Below, piece by piece: positions 8,916 through 19,645 of a DNA stretch of 64,000 nt. The DNA is taken from assembly GCA_016214845.1 (NCBI GenBank), contig JACRMS010000021.1, positions 1 through 64,000 on the forward strand, written 5' to 3'. Both the position numbers and the translations under genes were made by a program. Position 1 is the stretch's first letter, and the number at the start of each line of letters is the position of its first letter. The DNA comes from Nitrospirota bacterium (GTDB taxonomy: Bacteria; Nitrospirota; Thermodesulfovibrionia; UBA6902). The notes below the pieces were generated by a model. That model saw only the letters and a program-made list of their open reading frames with translations, did not search any database and was not told the origin of the DNA.

Positions 8916-10424
8916 TTCATAAATAGTTGCATATTTGTCATGTAGAAGTATCTTTGGGGTGCTGTAATTTACCACCGATAATCCTTCAGAATTCAAAACT
9001 ACCTCCACCGTGTCTTTTGCCTTGTGATTTACATATACAAATAAGCGCCTGGCTGACTTTGGATCTGGCATCGCAGGCAGCTTATGTAGCGCAAAGTAAT
9101 AATCAAAATTAAAATCCAGCCAATCACCAATAAACAAAACCCTGTCCCCTGGTACGATATTGTTCTTTAGAAAAATAGCCGTATAATCAGGGTCCTTTAG
9201 TGTCCCTTTTCTTTCATAATACGCTTCTTTTCTTGCCTGAACTTCACTCAATCCCAGTGACAATACAAGAATAATAGACAATATACTAAGCACTACCGAC
9301 CTGATATTCCTGTATTTCGGCTCTATAAATCTTGCCAGAAAATAGTATATACCGGAAGAAGCTAATCCTAAATATAGCGGCAGCAAAAACAGCCAGACTC
9401 TTGTAAAAGGAATTACACGTTGAATTAATAACACAGGAATGAGCCAGAGAACTGATGCTATTATCGGTATACGATGTACGCTCAGTCGGCTGTGGAAAAA
9501 CAATGAAATAAAGAACCCACTTACCAAAAGGAAGCTTATAAGAAAAGGTATCCCTTCGTTCCACTCTTTCCAGGTAGAAACAATAATCGGTGGAAGTTTT
9601 GATATAAAAATTGACCAATCTTTTGGAACAGCATTATAAGTGAATATCAGTGACTTTAATCCAGAGACAATAATTACAGGAGAATATAAAATAGAAGTTA
9701 GAACAAAAGTAATAATTACAGAAATAAATAAATTTATTAATAATGTCCTCTGATTTAACTTTGTATCTTTCAATATACCTGACAGTAACAACCAAATTAT
9801 TACTATTCCATATGGATACAGCATGATCGGGATCGTATAAAAACCAAGGGCAGAAATAATCGCAAATAACAGCCATAAAAACAAATTATCATTTTGCTTT
9901 AAGTATGCTGCAATTACAATAATAAGCAGGAAAAAAAGAACCAGCAAACTGTATCCTCGTGCAGCAATGGAAAAATAGATAAGAGGGTCGGAAGTTGCAA
10001 CAAATGCTGCTGTTAAAAGAGCGGCATACTTGTTGTAAAAACTGCGGACGAATAAATAAGAAGCCGGAACTAAAAGTATTCCCGCTATAAGCGCAGGCAG
10101 ACGAATCGCCCAAGGCTGTATGCCAAATATCCTATACGATATATGGGCTAAGAGTGTATGAAAAATGTGATTGTTTGCAATAGGATAATTTGTAAGCCCA
10201 TAACTTAACGGATTCAAGATAAACATGGAAGTGCTTACACCCTCATCGTATTCCATAATTTTAAAAAAGACGAGATATATCCTGATAGCAGCCGCTATAA
10301 GAATGATAGCAAGGAGACTGTATATATGTACTCTATCTCCTTCTTTCATTTCATCCTTGAAATTCTGGATCATTTCATCTTTGAAAGAAGAAAAAGATAT
10401 TAATACATTAGAGAAAGGATGCAT
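8880..10424 (-). CDS. GT-C (GT39/ArnT-like) membrane glycosyltransferase
   Basis: A 514-residue protein with about 11 membrane helices and a soluble C-terminal part from about residue 400. The first outer loop holds the acidic motif E58-Y-D-E61-G, followed by the ANNHIFHTLL segment and a bulky IARGYS loop, as in PMT_2/GT39 proteins that use polyprenyl-phosphate sugars. The N-terminal cytoplasmic stretch carries a small internal repeat (FKDEM twice, residues 14-18 and 22-26). Several ATGs lie in this stretch, so the start could be up to 25 codons later. It converges on the plus-strand SGNH gene with a 36-bp 3' overlap. Sugar and acceptor are unknown. Confidence 0.85.
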   Translation of the reverse strand: MHPFSNVLISFSSFKDEMIQNFKDEMKEGDRVHIYSLLAIILIAAAIRIYLVFFKIMEYDEGVSTSMFILNPLSYGLTNYPIANNHIFHTLLAHISYRIFGIQPWAIRLPALIAGILLVPASYLFVRSFYNKYAALLTAAFVATSDPLIYFSIAARGYSLLVLFFLLIIVIAAYLKQNDNLFLWLLFAIISALGFYTIPIMLYPYGIVIIWLLLSGILKDTKLNQRTLLINLFISVIITFVLTSILYSPVIIVSGLKSLIFTYNAVPKDWSIFISKLPPIIVSTWKEWNEGIPFLISFLLVSGFFISLFFHSRLSVHRIPIIASVLWLIPVLLIQRVIPFTRVWLFLLPLYLGLASSGIYYFLARFIEPKYRNIRSVVLSILSIILVLSLGLSEVQARKEAYYERKGTLKDPDYTAIFLKNNIVPGDRVLFIGDWLDFNFDYYFALHKLPAMPDPKSARRLFVYVNHKAKDTVEVVLNSEGLSVVNYSTPKILLHDKYATIYELIKLTSNALGQ

Positions 10425-10653
10425 AAAAAGGTATCGTTATTGCAATAATATTTTTGGAAATGACCTATTAATTATAGGCAAGCAAATTATAATTATCAAT
10501 AACTGATAATGCCAGCAAAATAAAATCTAAGGACGATTACCTGAAAAAGAATGCGCTCATAAAATAAGCTTGCTGGTTAATTAGCATTAAGTCCTATGAG
10601 CCAAAATAATTAAAGAGTGCTGGATATAGATTATTATGAGGTAATCTAAAATC

Positions 10654-12237
10654 TTACTCGTTTCTTACAAGAAGTGAAAAAGAGCCGATTGTTTGCCTGA
10701 TTTCGTAGTGTTCCATTATATACTCATTTAATACAGGCGCCCATGTTTTACGTTTTTGCATTTCTAACGTTAACTCCGCAATTATAACTCTTACGTTTTT
10801 TTCTTCTATCAGTCTTATTACCTCTCTCTGTCTTTCTTCCGATTTCAGGTACTCCCCGATAAAGGCGAACTTTTCAAGAGGCTGACGACCTGTTACAAAA
10901 AGGTAAAGCTGGTAAGAGCCCGGAAAAGTAAATATATATTCATTTTCCTTTGTCAAATCTTTTATAACATCCGTTATCTTATGAAAGTTATCAGCATACT
11001 TATTTGTAGTATAAACATGCAATCTGGAATCAGACATATAAACAGGGTTTGTAAATCTTATGAAAAAAGAACCATTTATAAATACATCAGGGATAATACA
11101 GCTAAAAAGAATAAAAGGTACAAGTATGAAATTTAATCCACCGAGTGATGCTAAGTGCATCATTCGAAGTTTTTTAAGATAGCTACTTTTATTGTTGAAA
11201 TACCTTGCAATGAGGTATACGTCAATGATTAATACAGGAGACAAAATCATGCCTATGCGGCCAACCCCGGGATACATAACAACCTGATTTAAACTCATGC
11301 ACCCAAATAAAAGGACAATTAAAAGCTTTTTATCTTTTGCATTAAAATGCCAGCCCTCCCTTTTTATTATAATGAGAACTATACTTATGAAAACAAATAA
11401 ATACAGGACGAACGGTAAAAATGCTCCGATATATTTTTGAATCGCTATCAAATTCAATGAAAATATTTGACTTACAGGGGGAAGATCAAAGTATAAGCTT
11501 TTCATGGCAGCAGAATACCCAAAAGTTTGTCGATATGCTTCATTTAGAGCAGAGTTTGAAAAGAGATATAACATCAATGGAATAAATCCAGCTATGACAC
11601 CATAGCTAAGGTAAAAGAAATTTGTTGGACTCATCATTATCTTGGATGAATCAATTATCTTGCCTTCCAGTGATATAGATTTCAAAAATTCCACAATGAC
11701 AGCCGCTATAAGAAAAAAACCGAACAAATCAACTCTAAATACCAATGTGACAATTGACGCTATTCCACAAATAAAATAAAATATCCTGCTTTTTGATGAA
11801 ACCATTTTTATAAGAATAAAAATGTCCAGAAGCAGAAAAAAAACAAAAAAGCTTTTGTGTAAGACCCCTGGAACAAACCAAAGCAGTAATGGCAAAATAC
11901 AAGCTATCCTGCGTGAAACAAATTCGGTACCAATCAAATAAATAATAAGACAGTTTAATGCACGCAGAATACTCCATCCAACCATGGCAGATGAAAGTGA
12001 CACCCCGAACAGTTTGAAGAACATAGCAGTATAAATGTATATCCCAGGCGTATAGAGTATGCTGAAATCCCTGTAGAAAACTTCTCCCTTTAAAAACTTT
12101 TCAGCACCTACCGCTATCATCCCCCAATCACCTTCTATAACACCATATTGGGCATAGCCAAGATAATAGAAAAGCGACATGATGAAGATCGCCAAGGAAG
12201 AATAAATTTCTTTTTTGATATCCCTATCTTCTGTCAT
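10654..12237 (-). CDS. GT-C family membrane glycosyltransferase
   Basis: A 527-residue polytopic protein with E35-G-D37-W in the first extracytoplasmic loop and a YRDFSILYTPGIY segment (55-67), typical of uncharacterised GT39-like enzymes in exopolysaccharide loci. About 11 helices precede a soluble C-terminal domain from about residue 385, which contains an IFTFPGSYQLY segment. The 229-bp gap downstream (10425-10653) and the 179-bp gap upstream (12238-12416) hold no gene I can support. It probably shares a transcript with the SGNH genes upstream. Donor and acceptor cannot be told from sequence. Confidence 0.8.
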   Translation of the reverse strand: MTEDRDIKKEIYSSLAIFIMSLFYYLGYAQYGVIEGDWGMIAVGAEKFLKGEVFYRDFSILYTPGIYIYTAMFFKLFGVSLSSAMVGWSILRALNCLIIYLIGTEFVSRRIACILPLLLWFVPGVLHKSFFVFFLLLDIFILIKMVSSKSRIFYFICGIASIVTLVFRVDLFGFFLIAAVIVEFLKSISLEGKIIDSSKIMMSPTNFFYLSYGVIAGFIPLMLYLFSNSALNEAYRQTFGYSAAMKSLYFDLPPVSQIFSLNLIAIQKYIGAFLPFVLYLFVFISIVLIIIKREGWHFNAKDKKLLIVLLFGCMSLNQVVMYPGVGRIGMILSPVLIIDVYLIARYFNNKSSYLKKLRMMHLASLGGLNFILVPFILFSCIIPDVFINGSFFIRFTNPVYMSDSRLHVYTTNKYADNFHKITDVIKDLTKENEYIFTFPGSYQLYLFVTGRQPLEKFAFIGEYLKSEERQREVIRLIEEKNVRVIIAELTLEMQKRKTWAPVLNEYIMEHYEIRQTIGSFSLLVRNE

Positions 12238-12416
12238 CAGAAAAATTTCCTAATTTAATTTTAATAATTGTACGCTATCAACTGTCAGACAAAAAGTTGA
12301 TGATTAATGGATAAAAGAAAATAGAATGTTTCTGAAAACTTTCGTAAGCAAGGAACGCTGCATAACGAATGAGAATAAGCTGAAAAAAACGCTGAAAAAA
12401 AACACTTTCTATGTTC

Positions 12417-13628
12417 TCATGGTTTCTGATGAATTAAATTAATATGATGAGCCGCATCGTTTGTAACATAAGACGATAAGAAGATGCTTGACAATAATCT
12501 ATGCCCTTCCTCATTCCAGTGTATATCGCCAGGGATAAAATATTTTGCTACAGTAAGCTGATTCTCTTTCTCACTGTTATTTGATCTTATAAAGTAAGGG
12601 AAATAATTAAGAAATTTTACATTATGCTTTAAAGACCAATCTTTCCAGAAAGAGACATGGATATTATTTAAATCATTACTTAATACTTGGTCAGGCCATG
12701 GATAAATTGCAATGGTCATTTTTATATTACGCTTCTCCAACAAGTCATACAGCATATTCATATATTTTTCCATACTTCTCAGGCCATTAGCATATCCATG
12801 GCGATAATACATGCTTAAACCGCTCTCCCCATTTACGCTGTTTTCTAATAGAAATGCCGGCTTCGGGGGAGATAATCTTTTTTCTTCATCCGTGGCGGAG
12901 GATAATAAGCTTTTGACTTTATTTTTCATATAAAACAGGAAAATACTATTATTTTTAATTAAACTACCTAATGTCATATTTGCTTCTTTGGGCATTGAAT
13001 CGATTCTATTATCGGGTTCCCCTTTGATATTACCATCATTCCCTAATTTATATGATAGTTCATTGCCTGCATCACCAAAGTCAATAAAAACAACTAACTC
13101 ATCAAACTTTAATCCGACTTCTTCAAGTAAATATTTGGTTTTTCTCCAATAAATAATAGGGCTGTATGAAGCAACTCCTGCGTTAAGAACCTCAATTCCT
13201 TTTTTTGATAGTTCGGTAGAGATCAACCCAACGAATGTGTTTGGATATTCTATTCCATTACCTTCTGTAAACGAATCACCAATAAATAATATCCGTTTGC
13301 TTTCAGAATTAATAGATATTTTCTTGGCAGATCCATTCTTGAAGCCAAGTGAATCCGTAAAAACGCGGTAAGTTATGTTGCCCCAACTAGCATTATCAAC
13401 CGACTTATTCTTTGCCAGGTCATGATGATATATTTCCGAGTAAATTCTGAAAGATTTCTCCGCAGCTATTTTATTCTGAATGTTTCTTTCGTACCACGGA
13501 TATCCAAAGATTATCTTATATGTTTTTGCGATTGTAACATCTAAAACAAAACAACTAATTACGACAAAAAATAAAACGGTTTTTTTAGGATGTCTCAAAA
13601 AGAAATTGCTTTCTGCTTTACCGTTCAT
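12417..13628 (-). CDS. Membrane-anchored SGNH hydrolase-like protein (tandem copy 1)
   Basis: A 403-residue protein with one N-terminal anchor (about 17-37) and a periplasmic SGNH domain. It has TDSLGF (91-96), GDSFTEG (117-123), NAG (149-151) and a C-terminal GDIHWNEEGH block (367-376), so the nucleophile Ser and the Asp/His pair are all present. It is paralogous along its whole length to the next gene at 13771-14979, sharing FGYP, YHHD, SLGF, IGDSFTEG and IAIYPWPDQ. O-acetyl transfer or removal on an exported glycan is the usual role proposed for such proteins in polysaccharide loci. Confidence 0.85.
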   Translation of the reverse strand: MNGKAESNFFLRHPKKTVLFFVVISCFVLDVTIAKTYKIIFGYPWYERNIQNKIAAEKSFRIYSEIYHHDLAKNKSVDNASWGNITYRVFTDSLGFKNGSAKKISINSESKRILFIGDSFTEGNGIEYPNTFVGLISTELSKKGIEVLNAGVASYSPIIYWRKTKYLLEEVGLKFDELVVFIDFGDAGNELSYKLGNDGNIKGEPDNRIDSMPKEANMTLGSLIKNNSIFLFYMKNKVKSLLSSATDEEKRLSPPKPAFLLENSVNGESGLSMYYRHGYANGLRSMEKYMNMLYDLLEKRNIKMTIAIYPWPDQVLSNDLNNIHVSFWKDWSLKHNVKFLNYFPYFIRSNNSEKENQLTVAKYFIPGDIHWNEEGHRLLSSIFLSSYVTNDAAHHINLIHQKP

Positions 13629-13770
13629 TATTAATAAAGTACCACCCTAATAGACTATTATACATACCATCTGATTATCAAACGATATTTTATTCAGAAA
13701 GTACATCAAATTGAACGTAAGATAACACAACAAGATATTTTATAAATTCAATTTATTCAAGTTAGATATT

Positions 13771-14979
13771 TTATTTTACTTTAGTGCAAATCTCAATGCT
13801 TTCTTTTGAATTATTCCGATAGTATGACAAAAAGTTTTCGGCGATTAATTTATGCCCTGCCTCATTCCAGTGCACATCTCCCTGAATAAACATTTTTTCT
13901 AAAAGTAAAATATTATCGCTTTCTCTATTATCCAACTTTATAAAACAAGGAAAATAATTCAGAAAACCAACGCTTCTTTTTTTTGCCCAATCTTTCCAGA
14001 AAATCACTTGAATTGAGTCCAAATCATTATTTACTATTTGATCCGGCCATGGATAAATGGCAATAGTCAATTTAATTTTATGCTGCCTTAACAAGTTATC
14101 TAACGAATCCATATAAAAAGCAGCAATGTCTAATCCGCCTTTTCCATATTCCCTGAACGTGTCAGCGTCTACCGTCCACAGGCTTCTCTGCTTATGGAGG
14201 CCATATTTGTTTTCATAATGTTGCTGTTTTTGTGTAGTATCAAGAGAAGGCAAAATAAAATCATATATTTCACTTAAAATAAAATATACTATCAAAGAAT
14301 TATTCCTTATAATATTTTTAACTAATTGCTTTTCACCATTTTTATCCTCATCAGTTCTTTTATGTTCTTTATCTATTGCGGTATTTTGTTCGGATGATTT
14401 GGAGTAGGAAATTTCGTCTCCGATATCTGAGATATCAATGAACACAATCAATTCATCAAATTTCAAGCCGACATCCTCAATAAGATATTTTATCTTTTTC
14501 CAATAGAGACTGGGACAGTATGAACATACGCCAGCATTTAGAACTTCAATACCTTGATGTGATAAATCATTTGAAATTACTCCTGCAAATGTATTTTGAT
14601 ACTCTACCCCGAGTCCTTCAGTAAACGAATCTCCAATAAAAACGATTCTGTGATTATTAGATTTCAAGGGCGTATCAATTGCATCTTTATTTCTAAAGCC
14701 TAACGAATCAGTTAAAATTGAATATCTTCTGTTTCCCCAAATCGCGTTCTTTACCGAAATTTTTTTCTTGAGATCATGGTGATAAATGCCCGATTTAGTC
14801 CTGCAAGTTTTCTCAATACGTTCCGCCTCTTTCTCTGCTCGTTGATAAAAAGGATACCCGAAAATAACCTTGTATACATTCGCAGATGTAACGTCAAGAG
14901 ACATAATAACTAAAATTATTGCAACAATAATTGTTGCCTTAGGATTTTTTTCAAAGAAATTTTCGTTTCTTATATTCAT
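13771..14979 (-). CDS. Membrane-anchored SGNH hydrolase-like protein (tandem copy 2)
   Basis: A 402-residue protein, the upstream member of a tandem pair with 12417-13628. It has an anchor at about 15-34, LTDSLGFRN (89-97), GDSFTEG (116-122), and GDVHWNEAGH (367-376). Catalytic positions are intact. The central part, between the NAG block and the IYPWPDQ motif, differs most from its twin, which suggests different substrates. A 141-bp gap separates the two genes, and 197 bp lie upstream, so the gene may have its own promoter, although none is convincing. Confidence 0.85.
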   Translation of the reverse strand: MNIRNENFFEKNPKATIIVAIILVIMSLDVTSANVYKVIFGYPFYQRAEKEAERIEKTCRTKSGIYHHDLKKKISVKNAIWGNRRYSILTDSLGFRNKDAIDTPLKSNNHRIVFIGDSFTEGLGVEYQNTFAGVISNDLSHQGIEVLNAGVCSYCPSLYWKKIKYLIEDVGLKFDELIVFIDISDIGDEISYSKSSEQNTAIDKEHKRTDEDKNGEKQLVKNIIRNNSLIVYFILSEIYDFILPSLDTTQKQQHYENKYGLHKQRSLWTVDADTFREYGKGGLDIAAFYMDSLDNLLRQHKIKLTIAIYPWPDQIVNNDLDSIQVIFWKDWAKKRSVGFLNYFPCFIKLDNRESDNILLLEKMFIQGDVHWNEAGHKLIAENFLSYYRNNSKESIEICTKVK

Positions 14980-15176
14980 CTTCGTCTCTTACTTCAAGCA
15001 AGGAATTATTGAAAAACAAAGGTATCGTTCTGAATTTAATAAAAAAACCCGGAAGTTAAAGTACTGCAAATTCAAGATCATAGATTTCAACTTAAAAAAC
15101 AGTGCTATATTTTCTTATAGGCACAACTGACCGTCAATATTAAGAAATTATTAATATTCACTAAGAACTGGTGTAT

Positions 15177-16706
15177 TCAATGATTGATCTTTGAAGAATT
15201 ATAATTGTTTGGAGTATAAATAAGGTCCGGTCTCGTCCTGGTCCCTGTCACAGGGAAAAAAACCTCTTCATCCTTAAATATCTTCTCACTCAAAGTATAA
15301 TATTTTCTAAAACCGGGTAAGCCACAAGTTTCAACGGAATCAAGAATAACCGCTCCGAACTTTCTTTCTCTCATTGTTTTCTCAATGTCATCAAGCATCT
15401 GTGCTTTAATATCTGCATGCTTTTCATTCGTTGTAAAGTATACATCTCTAGCTCCCATTATATTTGCATAACTTTTCTTGCCTGCAAGCACTGAAATATA
15501 TCCATGATTAAAGACAAAGATTTCTCCTTTTATCTGTGATAGTTGTTTTATAAGCTCTTTTCCTGCTTCTAAATCTCTGCTTGTGGGGATTTGAGTTAAG
15601 GGATTATAAACAAGACTGGCTGAACAAAACTGTACTATACAAACAAGATATATTAGGGTTTTCATTAAACTTCTTTTATCAAAAGATATCGTCTGACTTA
15701 TTTCCAACAACTTATTTAGTCCTAATCCAAATAGAATAGATATAAAAGCATAAGTCGGAAACAATACATTGGTAAACCCTATCCGATAACGTGAATACCA
15801 TGATGCTGTAACAGTTCCCAATAACGCTAAAAAATAAAAGAAGAAAATCTTTCTCTTTGATTCAGTTAACAAAGAAAACAAGTAAAATATACCTATAGAA
15901 AATGCTATGCCCACAGGCATAATAATATCTTTTGGCCAAAAAGAAAGCAGAACTTTATTATCGACGGGCGTTGTCCTTGGGAGTTCAAAAACATAAAAAT
16001 TAAACCACCCGTCATAATAATAATTCAGGAAAAAACTCCCAAATCCAACTATCAGAACAATGGGAGCTATGAAAGACAGCGCTAAGCGTTTATTAAAAAA
16101 AATACAATAGACCATAATTGGTAACGAAATGACCAAGGCTGTTTGTTTAGTCAGAAACGCAAGAGAAATTACTGCCCCAGCAATAAAGTAGTATTTTTCC
16201 GATTCATTAAATCTAACTATATATAATGATGTTAATAAGAGGAACAGAAATAGCGAGTCTACCCTGCCGATGTCGAAGTGCGACCCTGTCAGATAAAATG
16301 TTGCGTAAAACAGACAGGAAGCAATAAGGCCGGAATATTTGTCGCCGGACTCCCGTTTAACCATTAGATAAATAATCAAAAAAGACCCCAAAGATGAAGT
16401 GAAGGATATCAATCTAAGAGGCAAGAAACCAATGCCAATAATCCTGGATAATAAAGCTGACAAGTAGAAAAATAACGGGGTATATATAGATGGAACAAAT
16501 TCGATGGACGGCTTAACATAATATTTATAACCAGAGAGTATCCTGTTTACATGATCTACATAAGCTCCTTCCAGCCATATTAATTCAAAAGGATACCTTA
16601 TGCGGAAAAAAACTACAATCAGGTAGAGTGCGGCATATGACACTGCGCCTGCCAGCAAAACCCATTTAAGGAACTTGGGTATCTGATCAAGAAAATAATT
16701 TTTCAT
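15177..16706 (-). CDS. GT-C family membrane glycosyltransferase (paralogue of 21548-23065)
   Basis: A 509-residue protein. The first outer loop has WLEGAYVDH (44-52), with E46 and D51 as likely metal or donor-binding acids, followed by a YVKPSIEFVPSIYTP segment. About ten helices and a soluble tail with a TRTRPDLIY motif follow. It aligns from end to end with 21548-23065, including the FNFYVFELPRTTP loop and the SWYSR motif. Both probably use the same kind of lipid-linked sugar. It starts 2 bp after the stop of the SGNH gene 16709-18010, so the two are likely translationally coupled. Confidence 0.82.
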   Translation of the reverse strand: MKNYFLDQIPKFLKWVLLAGAVSYAALYLIVVFFRIRYPFELIWLEGAYVDHVNRILSGYKYYVKPSIEFVPSIYTPLFFYLSALLSRIIGIGFLPLRLISFTSSLGSFLIIYLMVKRESGDKYSGLIASCLFYATFYLTGSHFDIGRVDSLFLFLLLTSLYIVRFNESEKYYFIAGAVISLAFLTKQTALVISLPIMVYCIFFNKRLALSFIAPIVLIVGFGSFFLNYYYDGWFNFYVFELPRTTPVDNKVLLSFWPKDIIMPVGIAFSIGIFYLFSLLTESKRKIFFFYFLALLGTVTASWYSRYRIGFTNVLFPTYAFISILFGLGLNKLLEISQTISFDKRSLMKTLIYLVCIVQFCSASLVYNPLTQIPTSRDLEAGKELIKQLSQIKGEIFVFNHGYISVLAGKKSYANIMGARDVYFTTNEKHADIKAQMLDDIEKTMRERKFGAVILDSVETCGLPGFRKYYTLSEKIFKDEEVFFPVTGTRTRPDLIYTPNNYNSSKINH

Positions 16707-16708
16707 AG

Positions 16709-18010
16709 TTATAGATTATTATTGTCGTGCAAATAGTTATAAATAATATTTGCGGTAAATTCATGGCCCTTTATATTAAAATGCATTTCACCATTTTTGG
16801 GGAAATATCTGTCTTCAGGATGTTTCTTCATCTCATTCAATAAATTAATATATCTGATGTTATTACTCTCCAAATACTCAGATAATTCTCTGAAGAAATC
16901 TCGCCTTATGCCAAAAGTACCATTCAGGATTTCTTTGTTTTCATCCAGTTCTTTAAAATAAAAGGGCAGAAAATAATCCGGGTCAACTTGGAAATTAGTC
17001 GGTATCATTAAGACGATGAACTCACTATTGATGTCCTTAGCTATTTTATTCATTCCCAAAACAAGATCTCTGAAATACTTTTCCCGCTCGCCAAGGGGCG
17101 GAACATGTTGATCCATAATTTCATAATATGCATTATACTTCTGCCTAAAACGATATACATCATCGCCAAAGATTTGAGGAAACATCGCGACTGAATATCC
17201 AGGCGGGATTTTATAAGTCTTGGATGGGTTTATCTTACCGTAAAAATATTTATAAACTTTTTCAGTTAACTTTCCTAATGCGATGAAAAATTGACTTTCC
17301 CTCAGCACAGGTATTTTATAAACATATTCGTAACCGACTGTTTCTGTAGCCATTACAAAATCATCATTTTCCCTCCTTCTGCCATATTGGTCCACGTATG
17401 TTCCGAGTTTTTTACCCGTATCTAACTTCAGTGGCAATCCGCTGCTATCAAGTATCCAGTTATTCCTGTTTATATTCAGATCATTTCCGATATAAAAACC
17501 TAAAATTATAATATCAGGCTTGAACTTTATTCCTTCATTTCTTAACCATACATATTCTTCATCAGCATTATATCCTGGAAATCCTGCGTTAATTACTTCA
17601 TATTTTGATCCATCTTCCTTTAATAATTGCTTTAATATGGAGGGATATGCATCCCCACTTTCCACAAATAAACCAAATGTATAAGAATCACCTATTATTA
17701 AAATTCTTTTCTTGTCTTTCGGCTTATCATAAGTGACTTCTTGATCATCCCTTAATCCAAGATTATTAGTTTTAACCGTTACATATTTACCTGGAAATTC
17801 GTTCGACGGATACTTTCCTGTGTAATTTTTTTTTAATTCAACCTTATTAAAGTCCGAAGGTGCCCACATATCACTGACGAGTTCCAGAAACTCCGAATAC
17901 GTTTTTTGCGGTCTTGTTACCCGCACGGCAATTTCTCCAAACATAAATAATATGCTAAAAAGCACTATAAAACTAACAACAGAGAAAAATATATTTTTGC
18001 TATTTGTCAT
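16709..18010 (-). CDS. Membrane-anchored SGNH hydrolase-like protein
   Basis: A 433-residue protein with an N-terminal anchor (about 8-30) and a classical SGNH domain: TNNLGLRD (81-88), IIGDSYTFG (105-113), NAGFPGYN, the GNDL block, and a C-terminal GEMHFNIKGH (407-416). The acidic residue before His410 is Glu408 instead of the usual Asp. The gene ends 2 bp before the GT-C gene 15177-16706 begins, which suggests that glycosyl transfer and ester modification are coordinated. Function as an O-acyltransferase or esterase is inferred from family and context only. Confidence 0.85.
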   Translation of the reverse strand: MTNSKNIFFSVVSFIVLFSILFMFGEIAVRVTRPQKTYSEFLELVSDMWAPSDFNKVELKKNYTGKYPSNEFPGKYVTVKTNNLGLRDDQEVTYDKPKDKKRILIIGDSYTFGLFVESGDAYPSILKQLLKEDGSKYEVINAGFPGYNADEEYVWLRNEGIKFKPDIIILGFYIGNDLNINRNNWILDSSGLPLKLDTGKKLGTYVDQYGRRRENDDFVMATETVGYEYVYKIPVLRESQFFIALGKLTEKVYKYFYGKINPSKTYKIPPGYSVAMFPQIFGDDVYRFRQKYNAYYEIMDQHVPPLGEREKYFRDLVLGMNKIAKDINSEFIVLMIPTNFQVDPDYFLPFYFKELDENKEILNGTFGIRRDFFRELSEYLESNNIRYINLLNEMKKHPEDRYFPKNGEMHFNIKGHEFTANIIYNYLHDNNNL

Positions 18011-18064
18011 TGATTAACTTCCTCATGCCTAAAGTTTATTATAAAACAACCAGTTTAAAAATTA

Positions 18065-19645
18065 TCACCAGAAGTATCCTCCGAATGTTTGCATAATAAT
18101 GGTTTGCGTGCCGGCTGCTTTAATAAGAAAGATGAGCAAAGGCTCCTCAATATTGCTTAACGGCAGCAGAAAGAAAGGATACATAAATAATAATATTCTT
18201 GCTCCTTCCCCTGTATATAAACCTCCGATCAGGAAGAAAAGAAGTATCGGAATAATGCCAGCAAAAAACATTGAAATGACATCATTACGCAGATCAAATA
18301 CCCGCAAATTCAAGAATGACGGACGAAACAATACTGCGGCAATGCCAAATGATAAAAATACAGCAAGCATAGTTATATTCTCTAACCGTGTCATAAAATA
18401 CTTTAGAGGATAGTTGAATATGCTTTTGGGCTCAAGGCTTGCAGCTGTCATAAAAGCCTGTACATGGCTGTATTCACAAAAATGTTTCAATAAGAACTGA
18501 ATGCATAACATTATTATCAAACTTATAAATAAGACCAAGAAAACTCTACAATTTTTATTTATTAAGACTTCTCTTAATGCAACCAAACCAGCCGCTGCCA
18601 CCAAAAATAACGCGAGAAAAGTTAATAAATTGGCAAACACTATGCCAGATGCAAACAGCGTTAACCCTGTTATGGAAAACCCGCGCTTCATAATCATAAT
18701 TAACCCTAAAAGGAACATCGCGCCCATGGTGGCAATAACCCCGTCTAAACTTACCGCACTGTAAATATTATATGCTGGAATAACAGAGAACAGAAAAGCG
18801 AATTGAACAGCATTCCGTCTTGATAGACCAAGCTCTCTCATAATTTGAAAAATTAATATTACCGACAGACTTGACAAGAAAACAAAAGAACATGCTAAAA
18901 CCGGAAGGCTGTTATTTGAGATTTTAAGAATGAAATAATGGAGCAATATCGCGAAGGGCGGGTGTGTCCTTGTATGATGCAGCAAGTGGGGCTGCTGTAT
19001 ATTAAAACTGCTAAGCCATTCCTTCCAATCAGTAATTTTAATTGCCTCGTGGAAATATTGCTGGTAATACGGGATCCCCTGATAGTAGAAAGGTGCATCA
19101 AAGGGGCTGTAAAAAGCTTCTTCTACACCACCTTGTGCAAGATTCCCCAACACAACCAGCATCAGGCCGGTTATCCACACTTCCAGCACATTGAATCGCT
19201 CGCTATATTTTAACGATATCAAAAAAACAGCTAAAAATAATATAGTGTATGGCAGGCCGAAGAAATGAACCCTTGGACCATAAAATTCAGAAAAAGGGAA
19301 AATATCCGGAGTTCCGGTGTTCAGCCCTGCTGTTTTCATCATAAAATTAATAAAAGCCGCCATTATCCAGCCTGCAATTAATACAAGCATTGTACCGGCA
19401 GGACGACTTATAAGGTCCTTTGTATATTCTGGAAATTTGGAGATTACAATGCCGATTAACATCAAAAGACATCCGATGAGAAAAGAAAACCACCTTAAGT
19501 TGTGAAGAGTCGCACTTCTTTCATCTGAAAGCGGATGATGCGTTAAATAATGAACGAGAAATTCGGGAGTGATTATGACAGCACCCGCTATCCCGGTCAT
19601 CCCGATTATTAGAAGAACTAAGTATATACGTTTCATTCGTAACAT
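18065..19645 (-). CDS. Probable GT-C family membrane glycosyltransferase
   Basis: A 526-residue, very hydrophobic protein with about 12 helices and almost no C-terminal soluble domain, unlike most GT-C neighbours. A large outer loop (about 178-235) contains paired Tyr and His residues, including QPHLLHHTRTHPPFA, a motif seen in some uncharacterised GT39-like proteins just before a helix. Two start codons are possible: ATG at 19645, or ATG three codons later. No acidic DE or DD motif is obvious in loop 1, so the GT-C call is weaker than for its neighbours; a polymerase-like membrane protein is an alternative. Confidence 0.6.
   Translation of the reverse strand: MLRMKRIYLVLLIIGMTGIAGAVIITPEFLVHYLTHHPLSDERSATLHNLRWFSFLIGCLLMLIGIVISKFPEYTKDLISRPAGTMLVLIAGWIMAAFINFMMKTAGLNTGTPDIFPFSEFYGPRVHFFGLPYTILFLAVFLISLKYSERFNVLEVWITGLMLVVLGNLAQGGVEEAFYSPFDAPFYYQGIPYYQQYFHEAIKITDWKEWLSSFNIQQPHLLHHTRTHPPFAILLHYFILKISNNSLPVLACSFVFLSSLSVILIFQIMRELGLSRRNAVQFAFLFSVIPAYNIYSAVSLDGVIATMGAMFLLGLIMIMKRGFSITGLTLFASGIVFANLLTFLALFLVAAAGLVALREVLINKNCRVFLVLFISLIIMLCIQFLLKHFCEYSHVQAFMTAASLEPKSIFNYPLKYFMTRLENITMLAVFLSFGIAAVLFRPSFLNLRVFDLRNDVISMFFAGIIPILLFFLIGGLYTGEGARILLFMYPFFLLPLSNIEEPLLIFLIKAAGTQTIIMQTFGGYFW

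Noticed and set aside
10425-10653. Possible small gene in the 229-bp gap
   Set aside because: No open frame with a ribosome site or recognisable product on either strand; treated as an intergenic spacer.
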